This document shows, in pieces, positions 13,336-26,270 of a DNA stretch of 64,000 nt. Numbering within the stretch: the first letter of the stretch is position 1; every line of letters begins with the position of its first letter. The notes beneath the pieces were generated by a model. That model made no database searches, was not told the DNA's origin, and saw only the letters and a list, made by a program, of their open reading frames with translations. The translations under genes were made by a program, and so were the position numbers. This DNA is from Gorsachius magnificus (lineage: Eukaryota > Chordata > Aves > Pelecaniformes > Ardeidae), in contig CM067081.1 in the NCBI GenBank assembly GCA_034008185.1, positions 16,615,821 through 16,679,820 on the forward strand. Reading direction: 5' to 3'.

Positions 13336-16300
13336 TTTTACCCTGATTTTTCTTTCTGAAGTGATGGGAGCAATGTTTCCCTACATTCCTTGCAGCCATG
13401 CAAGAAGTGATCAAGTTCAGGTTTGGAGGGCACTTCTGATTACAGACAATGCCATATACTTCTGTGAAATTGACTGAGAAGTTAGTACTAAAATCAGCAA
13501 GAAAAGAAGGCAGGAGCAGGCGTTGAAGACTGCGTCACCGCTGTCTTAGAAGCAGATTCAAATCTGTACACGAACACTAGGACTAAGGAAAAATAACCCC
13601 ACCTAGGTAAAAAAGAAGAAAATGAGGGAAGTCAATGTGAAGGATTCCTCTTTTAGAGATCAGGTTACTGCAATATTTGCTTTCCATTAAAATTCTTCAA
13701 GCTGTAAATTTAAAATACCACAGGTCCTTTATTATTCTGAGAAGACAAATTTATGCTGCTTAATTTGTATCCAGAAGAAAAAACTAGAGGAAAGATTCAC
13801 CTGACACTCAGTTATGCAGTCATTTTTTAGCTCTTCTGTATTGCTGCACAGGAGAGATAAAGTACCATCGCTGGGCAGGCTCTGAATGCGGCGATGGAGC
13901 AAACAGCCTCCCGGGCACATCTCCTCCAACAGAGCTGCATTTCGCTCGCTGCACCAGCCTTTGAACGTTGTGCTGGAAATGAAGGACTGGCAGGCTCCCT
14001 CGCTGGAGTGCCCGGCCTCTATCTCCAGGGACTCAGTGTCTGGAGACACTTAAAACAGTTTTCTTCAAAGATGCCACTTCATAAAAGCTTCAATATATAA
14101 ATGAAGTTTGGTCATGTCAAACACTGTTTGGGCACAAGAAAAAGACTACTCTTGTGACAGACAGAAAGTCTGCCTGAATTGCATGGTTTGGCACCAGAAA
14201 ATCCCAACCCCTTCAGTACTGTAGGGGAAGAAAGAGCAGCGAGAGTCACTGTTATCGGCGGTGGGATACACGCGCTCAATCAACGCTGGTGTGCTTTATT
14301 TCCACTACCACAACCTTCTGTACTTCAATGCTTCATGCCAAAAAAGTAAAACCAAGAGGTTTTACTCCACAGCATATGACTACAGTGAAACTTTGCTATT
14401 CCTGAGGTGCTGCAGAGGAGAGGAGCAGTGCCCACGCACCCCACCACCCACCACACACTCAGGTGCCCACCTCAGTTTCGGTGGTCAGGAGGAGGACGAG
14501 TGGTTCAACACATCCCCCCTGGGTCCCAGTGCAGAGAGACGGTCACAACCCCAAAACTGGGCACTTTGGGCAGTCCCAACCCCTCCCTGCCTCCCCACGC
14601 TGCCTCCGCAGGGGACCGGTAACCAGCAGTACGGGGCACCCAATACGGACCTCGAGCTCAAGCATCTCAAAGGCTGCAGCGCGAGCCATGTGTTGCAGGA
14701 GCCCTGAACTCAAGGAACCTTAATTAATTCCCAGGTCCTCAGTGGGGAAACAGAAGCCGCTGAAGCATCTTGGCTTCCCAAGGAGAAGCAGGAGTTAGCT
14801 GTTTTGTTTATCTTGTTTGCTTCTTCCAGGGTGGCCCTGTGTGTCTTAAGCACAAGGAGTTCTACAGACACAAAAAACATTCCTGGGTCTTTGCTGCTAT
14901 TTCTGGTGGGTGTGGAACCATCCCTCGCCAACACCCGAGCTGCTCCTCCCTTTGGGAGCTTGACAAAGCAGTTATCTCCGGAGGCCAAGCTCCATCTCAC
15001 AACAGGATCATCAATTATCTCATTAAGAATCATCATCTTAAGGCAGAATATAGTCTTTGGGGTAGGGAAAAAGTCCATGAGATAGCAGCATGGATAAGTA
15101 GTGCACCATAACAAAAATACTACGAAGCAAGCCAGGCTGTAGCAGAGCAGCCCTACAGAACAGGTATTCCACATCTAGGATTTATAGCAATGTTAGGAGT
15201 TCAAGAGGAATTACTCCAAAAAGCCACAGAATTTATTAGACAGTGCTAAACTTTCTATTAGCATTTTGACCTATCACATAGAAAATAGAACGGGTACGCA
15301 GCTTTTTATTATAGAGCATGTTCCAAATACAACATACATATTTTTTTCTTATTTTCTATTAAAAGTTGCATGAGTTTTCAGCAGGTATTTTATGCCTACA
15401 GAATTTGAGACCCTTATCTGTTAGTCCAGTGGTGGTCCAAAAACACTTGAAAGGTCTCACAATGACATTTTCCCCTCCACGGTTAGATTCTTTCAAAAGG
15501 TGAAATGTTCTCCACGAACAGCTGGCTAGCTGCCTGGCACAGGGAAGAGATGAAGCACCTGCCACCTCGCCTCCTGTTTCTGTAAGGAGGAGAGAAAAGG
15601 GAAATCTTCTATCCTGAATAGCATGAGCTGAGCTGCATAGACACGCTGTTGTGTATAGCTGCTGTGGGAAGGCATGGGGGAAGGCCTCCAAGGAACCGTC
15701 AGGAGGAAATCAGGAAAAATGTCATCCTCAGACAAAAGGAAACTCTGCCTAGAAAGTGAACAAGGAAGGACCTTAAAAATGTGCTTTTAGTGCTCTTGAG
15801 CAATGTGGAGCAAAGCTGGCAGAACTGGGAGGACACTGTCCCGCAGAGACGATGCTGCTGCACTTGCAAGGTCCTGCTCTGCTGCCGGAGGGGCCCGTTA
15901 TGGCAGGAGGACCTGCACGGGCTCTGCGCCACGCACCAGAGCCACAGTGGGTTTCACAAAGGATGCAGCCGCCTCCCCGCTTGTTCCTCTCGTGGAGGCT
16001 AAGGGAAAGAAACCGGTCCAGCGTTAGAACACAATACCAGACGCACACACCATAATCTGGTATTAAAGAGAAACAATAGAAACCATTTAGATCTCAACGG
16101 ATATTAATCCTTACCTTGTGTACTATCGCTATCCACCATAAAAAGTACAATTGGCTATGTATTAAAGATTGTTTATATGTGACTTTAATTTTCCCTTTTT
16201 TTAATTAGCAGGAGTTAAGGGGTTTAGGGGGGGTTAATTAAAACTAACTGAAATAACTGTCTGATGGTTTTAAGGATTAAATGTTTTTCCATTCCTAGGC

Positions 16301-17069
16301 TGAAAAGGGTACAGCATGTTTGCAACACAGATGTCGTAGGGAAGGTCAGACACTTCATTGAAAACAGTCTCTTTCCAGAAAGTCAGCAAAAGTGCCACTG
16401 AGAGCTTTTTCTGCCAAAAGAAAGCAGGCCAAGAAATGGTTGGGTTGACGTTCAAATGAAAAGGATATTCCTTTACTTTCCTGTCGGCAGGGCATCTCAG
16501 GCAGAGAGGCCAGATGCTCCAGCCACGTACCGCCGGGCGCAGGAGGGGCAGGAGGGCGGTCAGCACCTGCACGGGCACGGCCGGGCACCCTGAGCCCCGC
16601 TGAGCCCCGCTCCCCGACGCCTCGCACCCTCTGCTCATGGGACGGGATGGAAGTCGCATTCCAGTGAAGCAAATGGATATTGTGGAACGTGAGCAGCACG
16701 TTTACAGCCAGCAAAAGGAAATCGGTTCCACACAGCATGTAATTGCCTTGTGGAGCTCGCTGTTACAGGATATGGAAGAGGCTGTTGGTTTAAATGAATT
16801 CAAAAAAGGATTAGACATTTGTAGAGGATGGATTCATCACAAGCTATAAAATATGATGGTTTGGATGCAAACTATGGCTCGGCAAGTCTCTATAGTATTG
16901 ATTACTGAAAGTTGGAGGAATGTAGCAGAGAGAGTATCTCTATATCTCTGCTGATTATGATATCCTTTGGTCCATCCCTTGTGTTATTGCAGTCTTTGCA
17001 CAACTGAAAACATCTCTGCATGCAAAACACTGCAGCAGGAAAGCCAGGAACTACTTTGCATTAGGCACA

Positions 17070-17135
17070 GACCCCCTTTATGGCCCTGGGCAAGGCATTT
17101 GGCCTCTGTTCCCTTTCAGCAGTCACCAACTTGCA
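17070..17135 (+). repeat. MIR-like remnant
   Basis: TATGGCCCTGGGCAAGGCAT followed by TTGGCCTCTGTTCCCTTTCA closely follows the MIR wording 'tgaccctgggcaagtcatttagcctctctgtgcctcagtttcc'. This is the clearest of the MIR-like matches in the window. Confidence 0.5.
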
Positions 17136-19379
17136 AGCAGTTTGAGGCAAGTAATTAGCTAATGTTATACATGTCTTAAACATGAAATATGCTACATACC
17201 ATCAATTGGTCTCATTTAACAAACCCAAAGAAAAAATATTTATTAAAACCCCTATTTCTTTAGGAACTAGTTACAGCTTCTAGCACAGCAACCTGACATT
17301 TTCAAAAAAACATTCTGCAGTAAAATATCATATTAAAACAGTACAGCCTTGAGGGCAAGATGGAATAACTGATGACATAGCCAATTCTACTCAGCTTTTA
17401 CATATTACAAAGGCATGGTATTAAGTGTACATGGATACAAGCCAGATACATGAACTTCCAGAGAAGAGATGTTACATATGCAGTATGTTCCAGATGGATC
17501 TCATCTCAGAGACTAAAGAACATGGATGTGCATATACCATGGTCTGCAGCAACGGCAGCTCGTGGAAACCATCGCATTATCTTTAAACTACCTAAATCTG
17601 GACAGCTGTAACACTACAGGTGCAGCAGTAGAAAGCTTAGGATGAACTGACTTCCAAAGCATTTACCCAGCTCCTTGGGCAAGCTTACCCACCTACCCTG
17701 AGCTCTATACTTACGCTGGTGGCAATGCATACTCAGAGTAGTCCAAAGTGACATTGAGTAGGTGAGAATGCAGTCCCTGCAGTTAAGGAGAAATGGGCTC
17801 ACTAACTGGGGTAAGCCACCTGAAGCTACCTACCCAGTCTAAATTAAACGTCTGGGTTTCCTCTATCACAAGGACTGGAATAACCAAGCACAGACCCAAA
17901 GCTGATGCTGTGTGAGTAAGAATCACTATCCTGTTCCGGACACCAGATTTTCTGGGCATCAGATGTGAACTACATTTGTACCTCCATCCTTCTTTCAGGT
18001 TGTCTGCTGTTTTAATTGAATAAAGTAATAAAACTATCACTGTGCTATGTAAAAAGCCTTAATGTGGCTGCCAACAGGGCAAATTAAGAGACAAAAGGAC
18101 CAGTAGTTTATCACATGGTTTATTGCTGAGAAAAACAGTGCGCTCAAGCTATTATCACTATTATGCTTCAAATTATAACAGGAAATCAATACAGATAAAA
18201 CAGAGAAAAGTTAACATTCATCCCCGAGACACTGAAATCACCCCTCCTTTATGCAAAGGGAAAGAAGAGAACTGAACGGCTGCAGTGTCACTGAATCATG
18301 TCAAAAAGCATGCCTAGTACTCACAGGACAAGTGTGGCTGCAGCAGCCATTTAGTGAACTTCGAGTATTTTAAACCAAACCGACCTTCAGTGAAACTTCC
18401 TAGCGCACAAATACCAGACTGTAAGAAATGGGGTGTGGAAGCAAATCCTCTGCCCAGCAGAGACAGCAGAGATCCCCCAGCCCCGACACTGGCTGGAGCT
18501 GGCATCTCGAGCGGCCAACAGACGGGTCTAGCATACATCTCCCGTGCAACTGCAGGAAAAGGAGCTCCCCCGTGCTCCTGCTCTGTTCCCAACGCTGCGT
18601 TTCTCTCGCCAAGCCCAGCTGCGGCACAGGCTGTTCCTCCCTCCCCAGATCGTTGCCTCCTGACCTCCAGGACCTCCTGCTGAATGTTGCCACTTGCTAT
18701 TATCATTAGTACTTGGAAAGAAATATATCCATACTACAGAATGGTAGTAGACCAGCAACTAAGACGGACACTTCTAAAGGAAAGGTCAGTTCACGCTCCT
18801 CCGGAAAAAAAGATAAAAGAATTACTTGTATGCAACTCTCTTTCATCCATTGATGTTGCAGTGTAGCTCTTGTGAGGAAGGGAAGAGAACACAGGGAGTG
18901 GGTGAGGAATGGACAGAAGGAATGGGTGAGGACAGTGAGGACAAGGACAGAAATAAGCTGAATGTAGTGAATGAGATACCTAAATTAAAGAAAATTGGAA
19001 GAAAAAACAAAACAAAACAAGATGATGATGCTGCTATTAAGAAAAAAGGCTCCAGTTGCTGAACCACCAGATCTGAGGGTTGCTCTTTTCCTGTGTTCTC
19101 AAAAAACACTTCTGTTTATTTGCATAATTATTATTAGTACATCTTCTTTATGTTTTATCAGTGAAAAGGGTCATTAATTTATTTACTATGAAATTAGAAA
19201 TTAGTCCAACCTATTTATAGTGCATAAGAATACAGAAAATAGAACTGGTTCATTTTTTCCCAAGACATCTACAAAATTTCTAAGATCAGATTCTGTATAA
19301 ATATGTATTATTAAAGAAAATCCATGATGTTGATGTCTAAACATTATATTGACATGTGCTTTGTCCATTGCTTCGCTCC

Positions 19380-19414
19380 TATCTTATATTTCAGTATCTT
19401 ATATTTCAGTATCT
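19380..19414 (+). repeat. 15-bp tandem duplication
   Basis: TATCTTATATTTCAG occurs twice in a row (19380-19394 and 19395-19409), followed by a partial third TATCT. Ordinary slippage or duplication in AT-rich intron. Confidence 0.9.
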
Positions 19415-20774
19415 GCAGGACAACATTAGAACAGAAAAGAACTGTCCAGGTAACATTTCTGAACTGATGCATCTGATTAATGAAATGATGGTAAGGGATT
19501 ATGGAAAGTGATGATGGTGTTTAATTTTTTCTCCCCCCCTTTATTATTCATTCAGCTTAATGCTGTTGTTTTTACAAGTGGGAATACATAAAAAATGACA
19601 CTGGGCTTTTTCAAACTCTCTCAAAATGTTTGTAAAATACACATGACATACAGAATGCTTAATTTTACGCTAATGTAGAAAGAAGACATTATAGTTCTTC
19701 GGGATGGCTTCACTTTTGGTTTAACCTCAACTAAGCAGTGCACCAGACACAGTTAGATAAATTTTATTTGACAATGCCCGCTTCTCGTATTCCTATCTCT
19801 GCCACACAAAAAATACCATCTATTTGAGGAAGTTGCCAAATTGCACAACTAGGCGCCAGAACTTTTGAAGAAAAGAAGTGGTGAGGCTACTTATGATCAC
19901 ACCTACTTGAGTCCCTCCGTTCCATGTGCAGCCTCAGCTACCACGCACATTAACCCACTTTTGCGGTATGATTTTCTCTGGCCTGTGCAAGAGTTAAGGC
20001 ACCAGAGTCACTTCTGCTACACTACAAGGAAAGGCAAATTTAATCTCATTAATCTTATTTTTTTTTTATTCCCATGTCTTTTTCATTTCTCATGTAGTAT
20101 CTACTCTGTCTGTTCAGACTTTTCTGTCACATATTAAATATATTAATTTCCCTCTAACCACAAGACACAAACACAGAAATTGGCAGCTCATGTAGCTTTT
20201 ACTTCTCCATGCTTTCCTCCATCTTGGCCATTTTTGGTCCCAGTTGCACAACATTTAGGACATGCTACAAGCTCTTCATGAGCATCGCATGACCTACCAT
20301 ATTAACTTACAAAGAGACAGAAACAAAGTAGAAAAAGTAATGTAAACTAATATACACTACCCAGGCACCACGGCAAATAAATATGGAAAATAAGGAAGAA
20401 GGCAAGTCACAGATGCAGGAAATGCCCTAACCAAAGTTTATCACTGAATGGAAATTAAGAGACAGCTACCATGCTCTGAAACACTAGTAGTTAGGGAGAT
20501 GCACATATCTGTTGCGCAAAACCAGTCCTGCAGGACAGTCAGAAGGTTAGCCACAAAAACCCAGGAGATCAGAGGGGATTTAATATCACCTTGCCTTAAC
20601 ATCAGCCTGAGGTGGGGTAGAGCTGTCTCCGGATGAGCCTGTCATTGTTCACTGCCTACAGACAGAACCCAGATGACCAGCTTCACATACACACTGCTTT
20701 AATCATTAAGTGAGATGAACCCAAAGGTTTCACCAACTCTGCTCCACTTCAGTGGGACATTCTTCAACGAAGAC

Positions 20775-20790
20775 AAAAAAAAAAAAAAAA
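20775..20790 (+). repeat. Poly-A run (16)
   Basis: Sixteen consecutive A between GAC and TAGC. No processed-gene body is recognised immediately upstream, so this is an ordinary homopolymer. Confidence 0.9.
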
Positions 20791-21514
20791 TAGCTGTAAG
20801 GCGGCTTCAGGGAACATCTGTGCATGTATGTGCCTTTGAACCCTCCGCAAGCTTGCGTTGAACTGAATCTCCCTGTAAACAAGATGATATCACTTTCTAT
20901 TTTTCATCCTTTCTGGCACACTATTTCATCAGCATTTCTCCTGTAATCACTTAATTGACAACACATGCTAGTATTTTCCAGCATAATATTTAACATTGCA
21001 AACACAGAGAGATCTCTGCCAATGCTTCACTGTGTCCCTGGCATGTTAGGCAACGCTGGAAATATTCTACCACTAGAAAGCTTGCCACCTCCACAATCTA
21101 CTCTTTTTTTTTGAGAAACTATTTGATATTCACTCTTCCCAGAATCTGCAGGAGTCTCAAGCTTTCTGGAGTATTTTCTTGTTCTTTGAAAGCTTCATTA
21201 AAGCAATTAATACATTAATACAATTTCCATGTAAGTTCACAATGTCCTTTTTCCAGAACAACATCCTATGCTCTACCACAACCCTAAGCTTCTGTTAAGC
21301 AAGAGTCAAGAGCCTACAGAGTGGTTATACGTGCGGCTAACCATGACTCATGAAGCCACACCAAACCTGAAGGATGACCACGCTGGAGATATAAGTCCTA
21401 TGCAGATACTCCCCAAATTAAACTTACAGAGCTTTGTTCATGATAGGAGAAAAGCAAAAAAGGCTTTACACATAAAATCATGTCCTCCAGATCCCATGGC
21501 TTAAACAACTGTAG

Positions 21515-21781
21515 ATCATAGAATCATAGAATCACAGAATCATTTGGTTGGAAAAGACCTTTAAGATCATTAAGCCCAACTGTACCTGTACACTACTAAA
21601 CCATGTCCCTAAGCACCTCATCTACCGGTCTTTTAAATACCTCCAGGAATGGTGACTTGGCCACTCCCCTGGGCAGCCCATTCCAGTGATTGATAACCCT
21701 TTCAGTGAAGAAATTTTTCCTAACATCCAAACTAAACCTCCCCTGGTTCAACTTGAGGCCATTTCCTCTCGTCCCACAGCA
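21515..21781 (-). mobile_element. CR1 LINE 3' fragment
   Basis: On the plus strand it begins with ATCATAGAATCATAGAATCA, the reverse complement of the CR1 3' octamer repeats, then runs backwards through the 3' UTR into the ORF2 C-terminus. The minus-strand translation includes [20 protein letters not shown] and [13 protein letters not shown]. The 3' UTR wording (GATGAGGTGCTTAGGGAC on the minus strand) matches the copies at 26009 and 37258, so all three belong to one subfamily. It lies in the sense orientation relative to PDGFD and is non-functional. Confidence 0.92.
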
Positions 21782-24700
21782 ATCCAGGTTTCTGGGTATT
21801 GATAAGCATGAATCATAAAGGTCCACACTTCCAAAGTTTTATGTGAGACCTTCTTCAGCAGTAAGGAGGACAGAGGGGTGCCAAAGTCAGAGGGAATACA
21901 ACACGCCTTAGCAGGTGGAAGACAGGAGATACGGGTCCCTTTTTACCCACTGGAAAAACAGGTGATTCCACAGCTCTCCCAAATGGAAAGGAACAAACCC
22001 AGCAAAGTGGCAGGGGGAGAAATTTTGTTCATAACAACAACCTTCACTGAAGGGTCCAAAATATAAAGTGAAGTATGTACTTTTGGCAAAGCATCTGTGT
22101 TATGATCATGCTTCTCACGAGTAGATCATAAGCTGCTCTGAGTCTGGAAATCATCCTGAAATACACCTCACGTAGGTATAGCAGGGGTATTTGATTTCAT
22201 ATTACACCATATTTTAAAGTTTATTAATAAACTGCAAAGCTATCTTGAAAAATCTGAATTCTGGCCAGTCACATAGGTGACAAAGCTATGTAAAACTGAA
22301 ATAAAGAACAAGTTTGTCTTAGCACCTTAAAAAGCTGCAAGTAATTTTTCACACTAGAGTAAATTCACATATTGAAAATTTTCTTAGCCAGTACATATGT
22401 TCTGTTCCCATTACCATTATTGCAAATATTTATATTTGAGGCACAGCAAGCTGCTACAGTTCAAAGACAAGTCTAGACAAATTCAGACTTAAAATGAGAT
22501 CAAATTAAACTCTGAACCAGTGGAATAACTTAACCATGGATTCTCGCAAGTTCAAGTGTTTAAAAATAGGATTTTTAAGTATTGAAACAAAAATTTGCTC
22601 TAGTCAGAAATGTGTCACTGCAATGAAGTAATCATGTGGTGAAATAGTATAGTCTGCTTAATGAAGAATGCCAGAATAAATATAGTGGTTTCTTCTGGTC
22701 TAAAACTTGCTTACAACTTCTGCAGGAACTTCTCTTGCAGAATAACTGCCCTGGGGTAAATAAACCTGTGTTTGTAACAATATTGTAAGTCCACCACAAT
22801 AGCATTATTTGAAAGGCCACTGTTAGCATCACAAGCCTAACGCATCAGGCCATTCCTCTGAGCATCCTACTTCTGCTGAAATCCTTCAAGCTACAGTGGC
22901 ATAAAGCAAGAGAAAGACCTTGAAGTCTCAAAAAAATGGAGCCTTTGATCAGAGCTGAGAGAGATGGTGAGATCAGTCTTTCGACTCAACATCCACATGG
23001 TGATCAGCAACCACAGTGGGAATAATGACAGTACACAGATGGAGTGTAAGTAGGCTTCAGTGTATGAGAAAGATTCCTCAAAGTCTTTCCACCCTAAAAA
23101 AGTATCCATGCTTCATTTATTGTATAATTTATGTTAGCCTTATTCATTCTTAGATCACAATGCACCTCTCAATAGAAAAAAAAAACCAAAACCGAAAACA
23201 ACAAAACAACAATAAACCAAAGATTAACAATATCAAATATATTAGGTTATTCTAAACAAATGCAAATATTGGTCACATTTCACCCTGCAGCAACATGAAA
23301 CTTTTGCCAGGAGCCCCATTAGTTCCAGTTGCTGGAACGTAGCAGCACAGTCTGGGATCTCCTAAGTATGAAGATTTGACAATGCATCTTAGAAGCAGAT
23401 TTTTACCTTTAGGCAACTGGTTCACGTAACTTCTTCAATGAGACCTTTGTTTACAATGTACATGCATGGACACAAAGAAGCTTAATGCTATGAGATGGAA
23501 GTTTGTGCTTGAGTGTTGTCTTGATTCAGGGTCAAAAACTGAGGCTCTTAAAAAGAAGATGGGTGTCGGAAGGTGGGATAAAGTCTGATGGAGAATTCTG
23601 CTAAGTATTTAATACCCAATAAATAGTGAGATTCAAATGGTCTTGCCCACTTTCTTCCACTTAAGCCAACATAAAATCCAAGAGGTGCAAAGCTTGGGCA
23701 CCCTGACACTTAACCACCTCAATAGGCTCTATATCCCTGATATTTCAAGAATATCAATGTTATCTCCACTTTCTGCGAAGGACCATGGTAAATAGATCTA
23801 GTCCTTTATACTGGCACAAGACTGACCTTTAAACTGTTTCCACATAAATTCTTTAGTCATATATATTTTTTTGTCAAACTTGGTATTTTTAAGCATGTGA
23901 GACTTGCCCTTGGTGAGCTGTAATTTAACACATACTATGCCTGAAGCATGCACAATAACATTCACTACACAAAATGATCTTCTATTGAGTCAGCACATTT
24001 ACAGGCAAACAGAGTTTTAGAGTTGGTTTCTTGTGTGGACACACTAAGTCTACATGCCTGCTCGTCAATGGAGCTAATTGGAATCGATCTGAGATAGGAA
24101 GAGAGGTTGCAAGATATAGTATTTCTACAAGTTAAGAGAAAACAGGAGGCCAGCTAGAAAAACAGACTCTGTTACGGACACCACTCAGAAAAAAGTTGCA
24201 GAATGGGAGCCCTCTTATCTGGCATGAGGGAATCCATACTGGCTCTCATCATAAAGATTAAAAACCCGTAAGAAACCAATCTTTGTTGGTTCACTACTCA
24301 CAAAACAACTTACTGTCACTCAGAAAATCATTTTAATAACTGGGCACCCCAAACCTAATTTATCTGTCCTCTGTATTAGTTTTCAACCACTCTTAATACG
24401 CTGCCACTGCTTGTACAACAGTCCAGTGTACATGTGCTAAAACTGGAGACCAGCGTGCTAGTGCCGCATTCCAGAAAGGAACAGGAAACAAAATAACTCA
24501 GAATATCTTCCTATTAGCAAGGGTCAGTTTATCAATACATAACATGATCATCTTCTATAAATACACCAAGGAGTTAATTCCAAAGGGAGAGAACCACCCA
24601 AGCTAGAGAACAGAGTTCCTCTGGGAGCACACAGATATAAACTTGGCACAGCCAAACCATGGCTAGAATTACAGGAAGGTTGCTAAGCAGCTTTGGTACA

Positions 24701-26008
24701 GCCACCAAGTAGCACCAGCAGTGGCACAGAATATACTGGGTTTAAGGCGGAGCTCACTTGGCCTGTATACAGGGACTTGGACTGAGGCAGCCCTTCCAGC
24801 AGCACTGTAAGCTAAAAAAGGGCAGAGGTGAAGCAACAGCACATATTTTACGTTGAATAAAATATGTGAATTTTAGCAGAGGATTTCATAGGAAATGTGA
24901 GGAGCGGTGAATTATGTTAGGTATATTGCCTAGCAAGGAGACAGATATAATTCTGTTATTGGGCAAAGACTCAGGCATCAGAAGAAATGCTGATTTAGCA
25001 AAATACAGCATACAAAAGAAGGCATGAGAAGTGAAAGACGAACGGTGGGTAGCATGAGGCACTATGTACCCCTACTGAAGGTTAGGAAGAGGAATGAGCT
25101 ACACAGAGAAATGAAGGACAAAAATAGTCAGGTGTATGAATAAGGAAAATTATTTAGTCAAAGAATGGGAGAGGACAATCAAGCTGAGAAGACTCCAGTC
25201 ATGTAGGCAAAAAAACACCTTGAAAGTGCACTACAGCTTAGAGCAGAGAGGTTTGCAAAATGTAAAGGACATGGAGTAATCTACTCTGAGGATTAAACAC
25301 ATTTACATTTGTTGCTGTATCTGAGGCACAGTTCTCAGCATTTTCTTAAGATCAAGCCAGTGAGGAGAAGAAACCCACCTAACATCTCATAAAGATGTCA
25401 AATGAAAAGATGGAGAGATGCAGGAAGACAAATGAGGACCTTAGCTTTATTTTTAATGCCTGTTAAAAGCCTTCAAGGTGCAGACTAAATTTAAAATACA
25501 AAATGCTGTTATTATCTTCAGTTCCTTCAGTCTGAACTACCCTTCCCCGGAGTGGATTGCTATTCAGATCAAGAGGATTGATGCTGGTTCAGATCACATC
25601 CAAGTGAGTCTTTTCAGTGTGTTAACAGATTATGATCCAAGGAGAGGACAAACAGCCACTACTTGTCCAAAATATTACTCCAACATATCCTAGACATCTG
25701 CCTTTACTTTTCTGTTTAATCCAAACTCAATAATAAGAGCGAAGAAGGAATTCTTATGATGGTTGGTTTGTTTGTCTTGGTAGGAACTGCTGGAACAGGC
25801 CAAATAAGTCATTCAGTCTGACACCTGTCTTCTGATAGTACTTGTGCCAAGCTCCTCAGAGGGCACTTAGAACTACAATAGGCATAAGCATTTTTGTAAT
25901 ATTAGATAACAAAAGAAAACATATTTTTGATTTTAGATTTTTTTAATTCTATTTGGATTCAGAGACCTAGAAACTTTCAGTTAATTAATGATAACAGATG
26001 ATAGGATG
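21782..26008. other. Intronic stretch without genes
   Basis: AT-rich DNA with no long frame. The only recognisable item is the ancient repeat tail at 25780-25875. Confidence 0.7.
25780..25875 (+). repeat. Ancient amniote interspersed repeat tail
   Basis: GGTAGGAACTGCTGGAACAG, then TCATTCAGTCTGACACCTGT, then CTTCTGATAGTACTTGTGCC and AGCTCCTCAGAGGGCACTT. These follow the word order of an old repeat I recall from turtle and crocodile genomes (a 'catactgggtcagacc...ccagtatcctgtct...gacagtggccagtgcca...cagaggga' pattern). The class (CR1-like 3' end or other) cannot be settled by eye. Confidence 0.45.
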
Positions 26009-26270
26009 ATAGGACGAGGGGGAATGGTCTGAAGTTGCGCCAGGGCAGGTTTAGGCTAGACATTAGGAAAAACTTCTTCACGGAAAGGGTTGTCAGACTC
26101 TGGAATGGGCTGCCCAGGGAGGTGGTGGAGTCCTCATCCCTGGAGGTATTTTAAAGAAGGATAGATGAGGTGCTTAGGGACGTGGGTTAGTGGTGGGATG
26201 GCAGGGTTAGGTGAAAGGTTGGACTCGATGATCTTAAAGGTCTTTTCCAACCAAAGCCATTCTATGATAG
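26009..26270 (+). mobile_element. CR1 LINE 3' fragment
   Basis: Starts within the ORF2 C-terminus (GGACGAGGGGGAATGGTCTG) and runs through a CR1 C-terminal segment (minus the last codons) and 3' UTR to an ATTCTATGATAG end. A premature TAA after the 'GGAGGTATTT' segment disrupts the frame. It shares the GATGAGGTGCTTAGGGAC 3' UTR block with the copies at 21515 and 37258. Antisense to PDGFD and non-functional. Confidence 0.92.

Larger units (their letters stand above)
9215..21514. other. Intronic stretch without genes
   Basis: Single-copy-looking DNA with MIR-like remnants (13255, 17070), a GC/CpG-rich patch at about 16520-16640 containing a tandem TGAGCCCCGC pair, the 15-bp duplication at 19380 and the poly-A run at 20775. 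Frames of 90-150 codons occur (9200-9532 minus, 10088-10447 minus, 14261-14707 plus, 18314-18706 minus), but none matches a family I know. Confidence 0.65.

Noticed and set aside
14261..14707. 148-codon plus-strand frame
   Set aside because: Begins at a GTG, has no recognisable domain, and its second half is a GC-rich patch open in several frames.
18314..18706. 130-codon minus-strand and 109-codon plus-strand overlapping frames
   Set aside because: Mutually antisense, no family resemblance; a composition effect.
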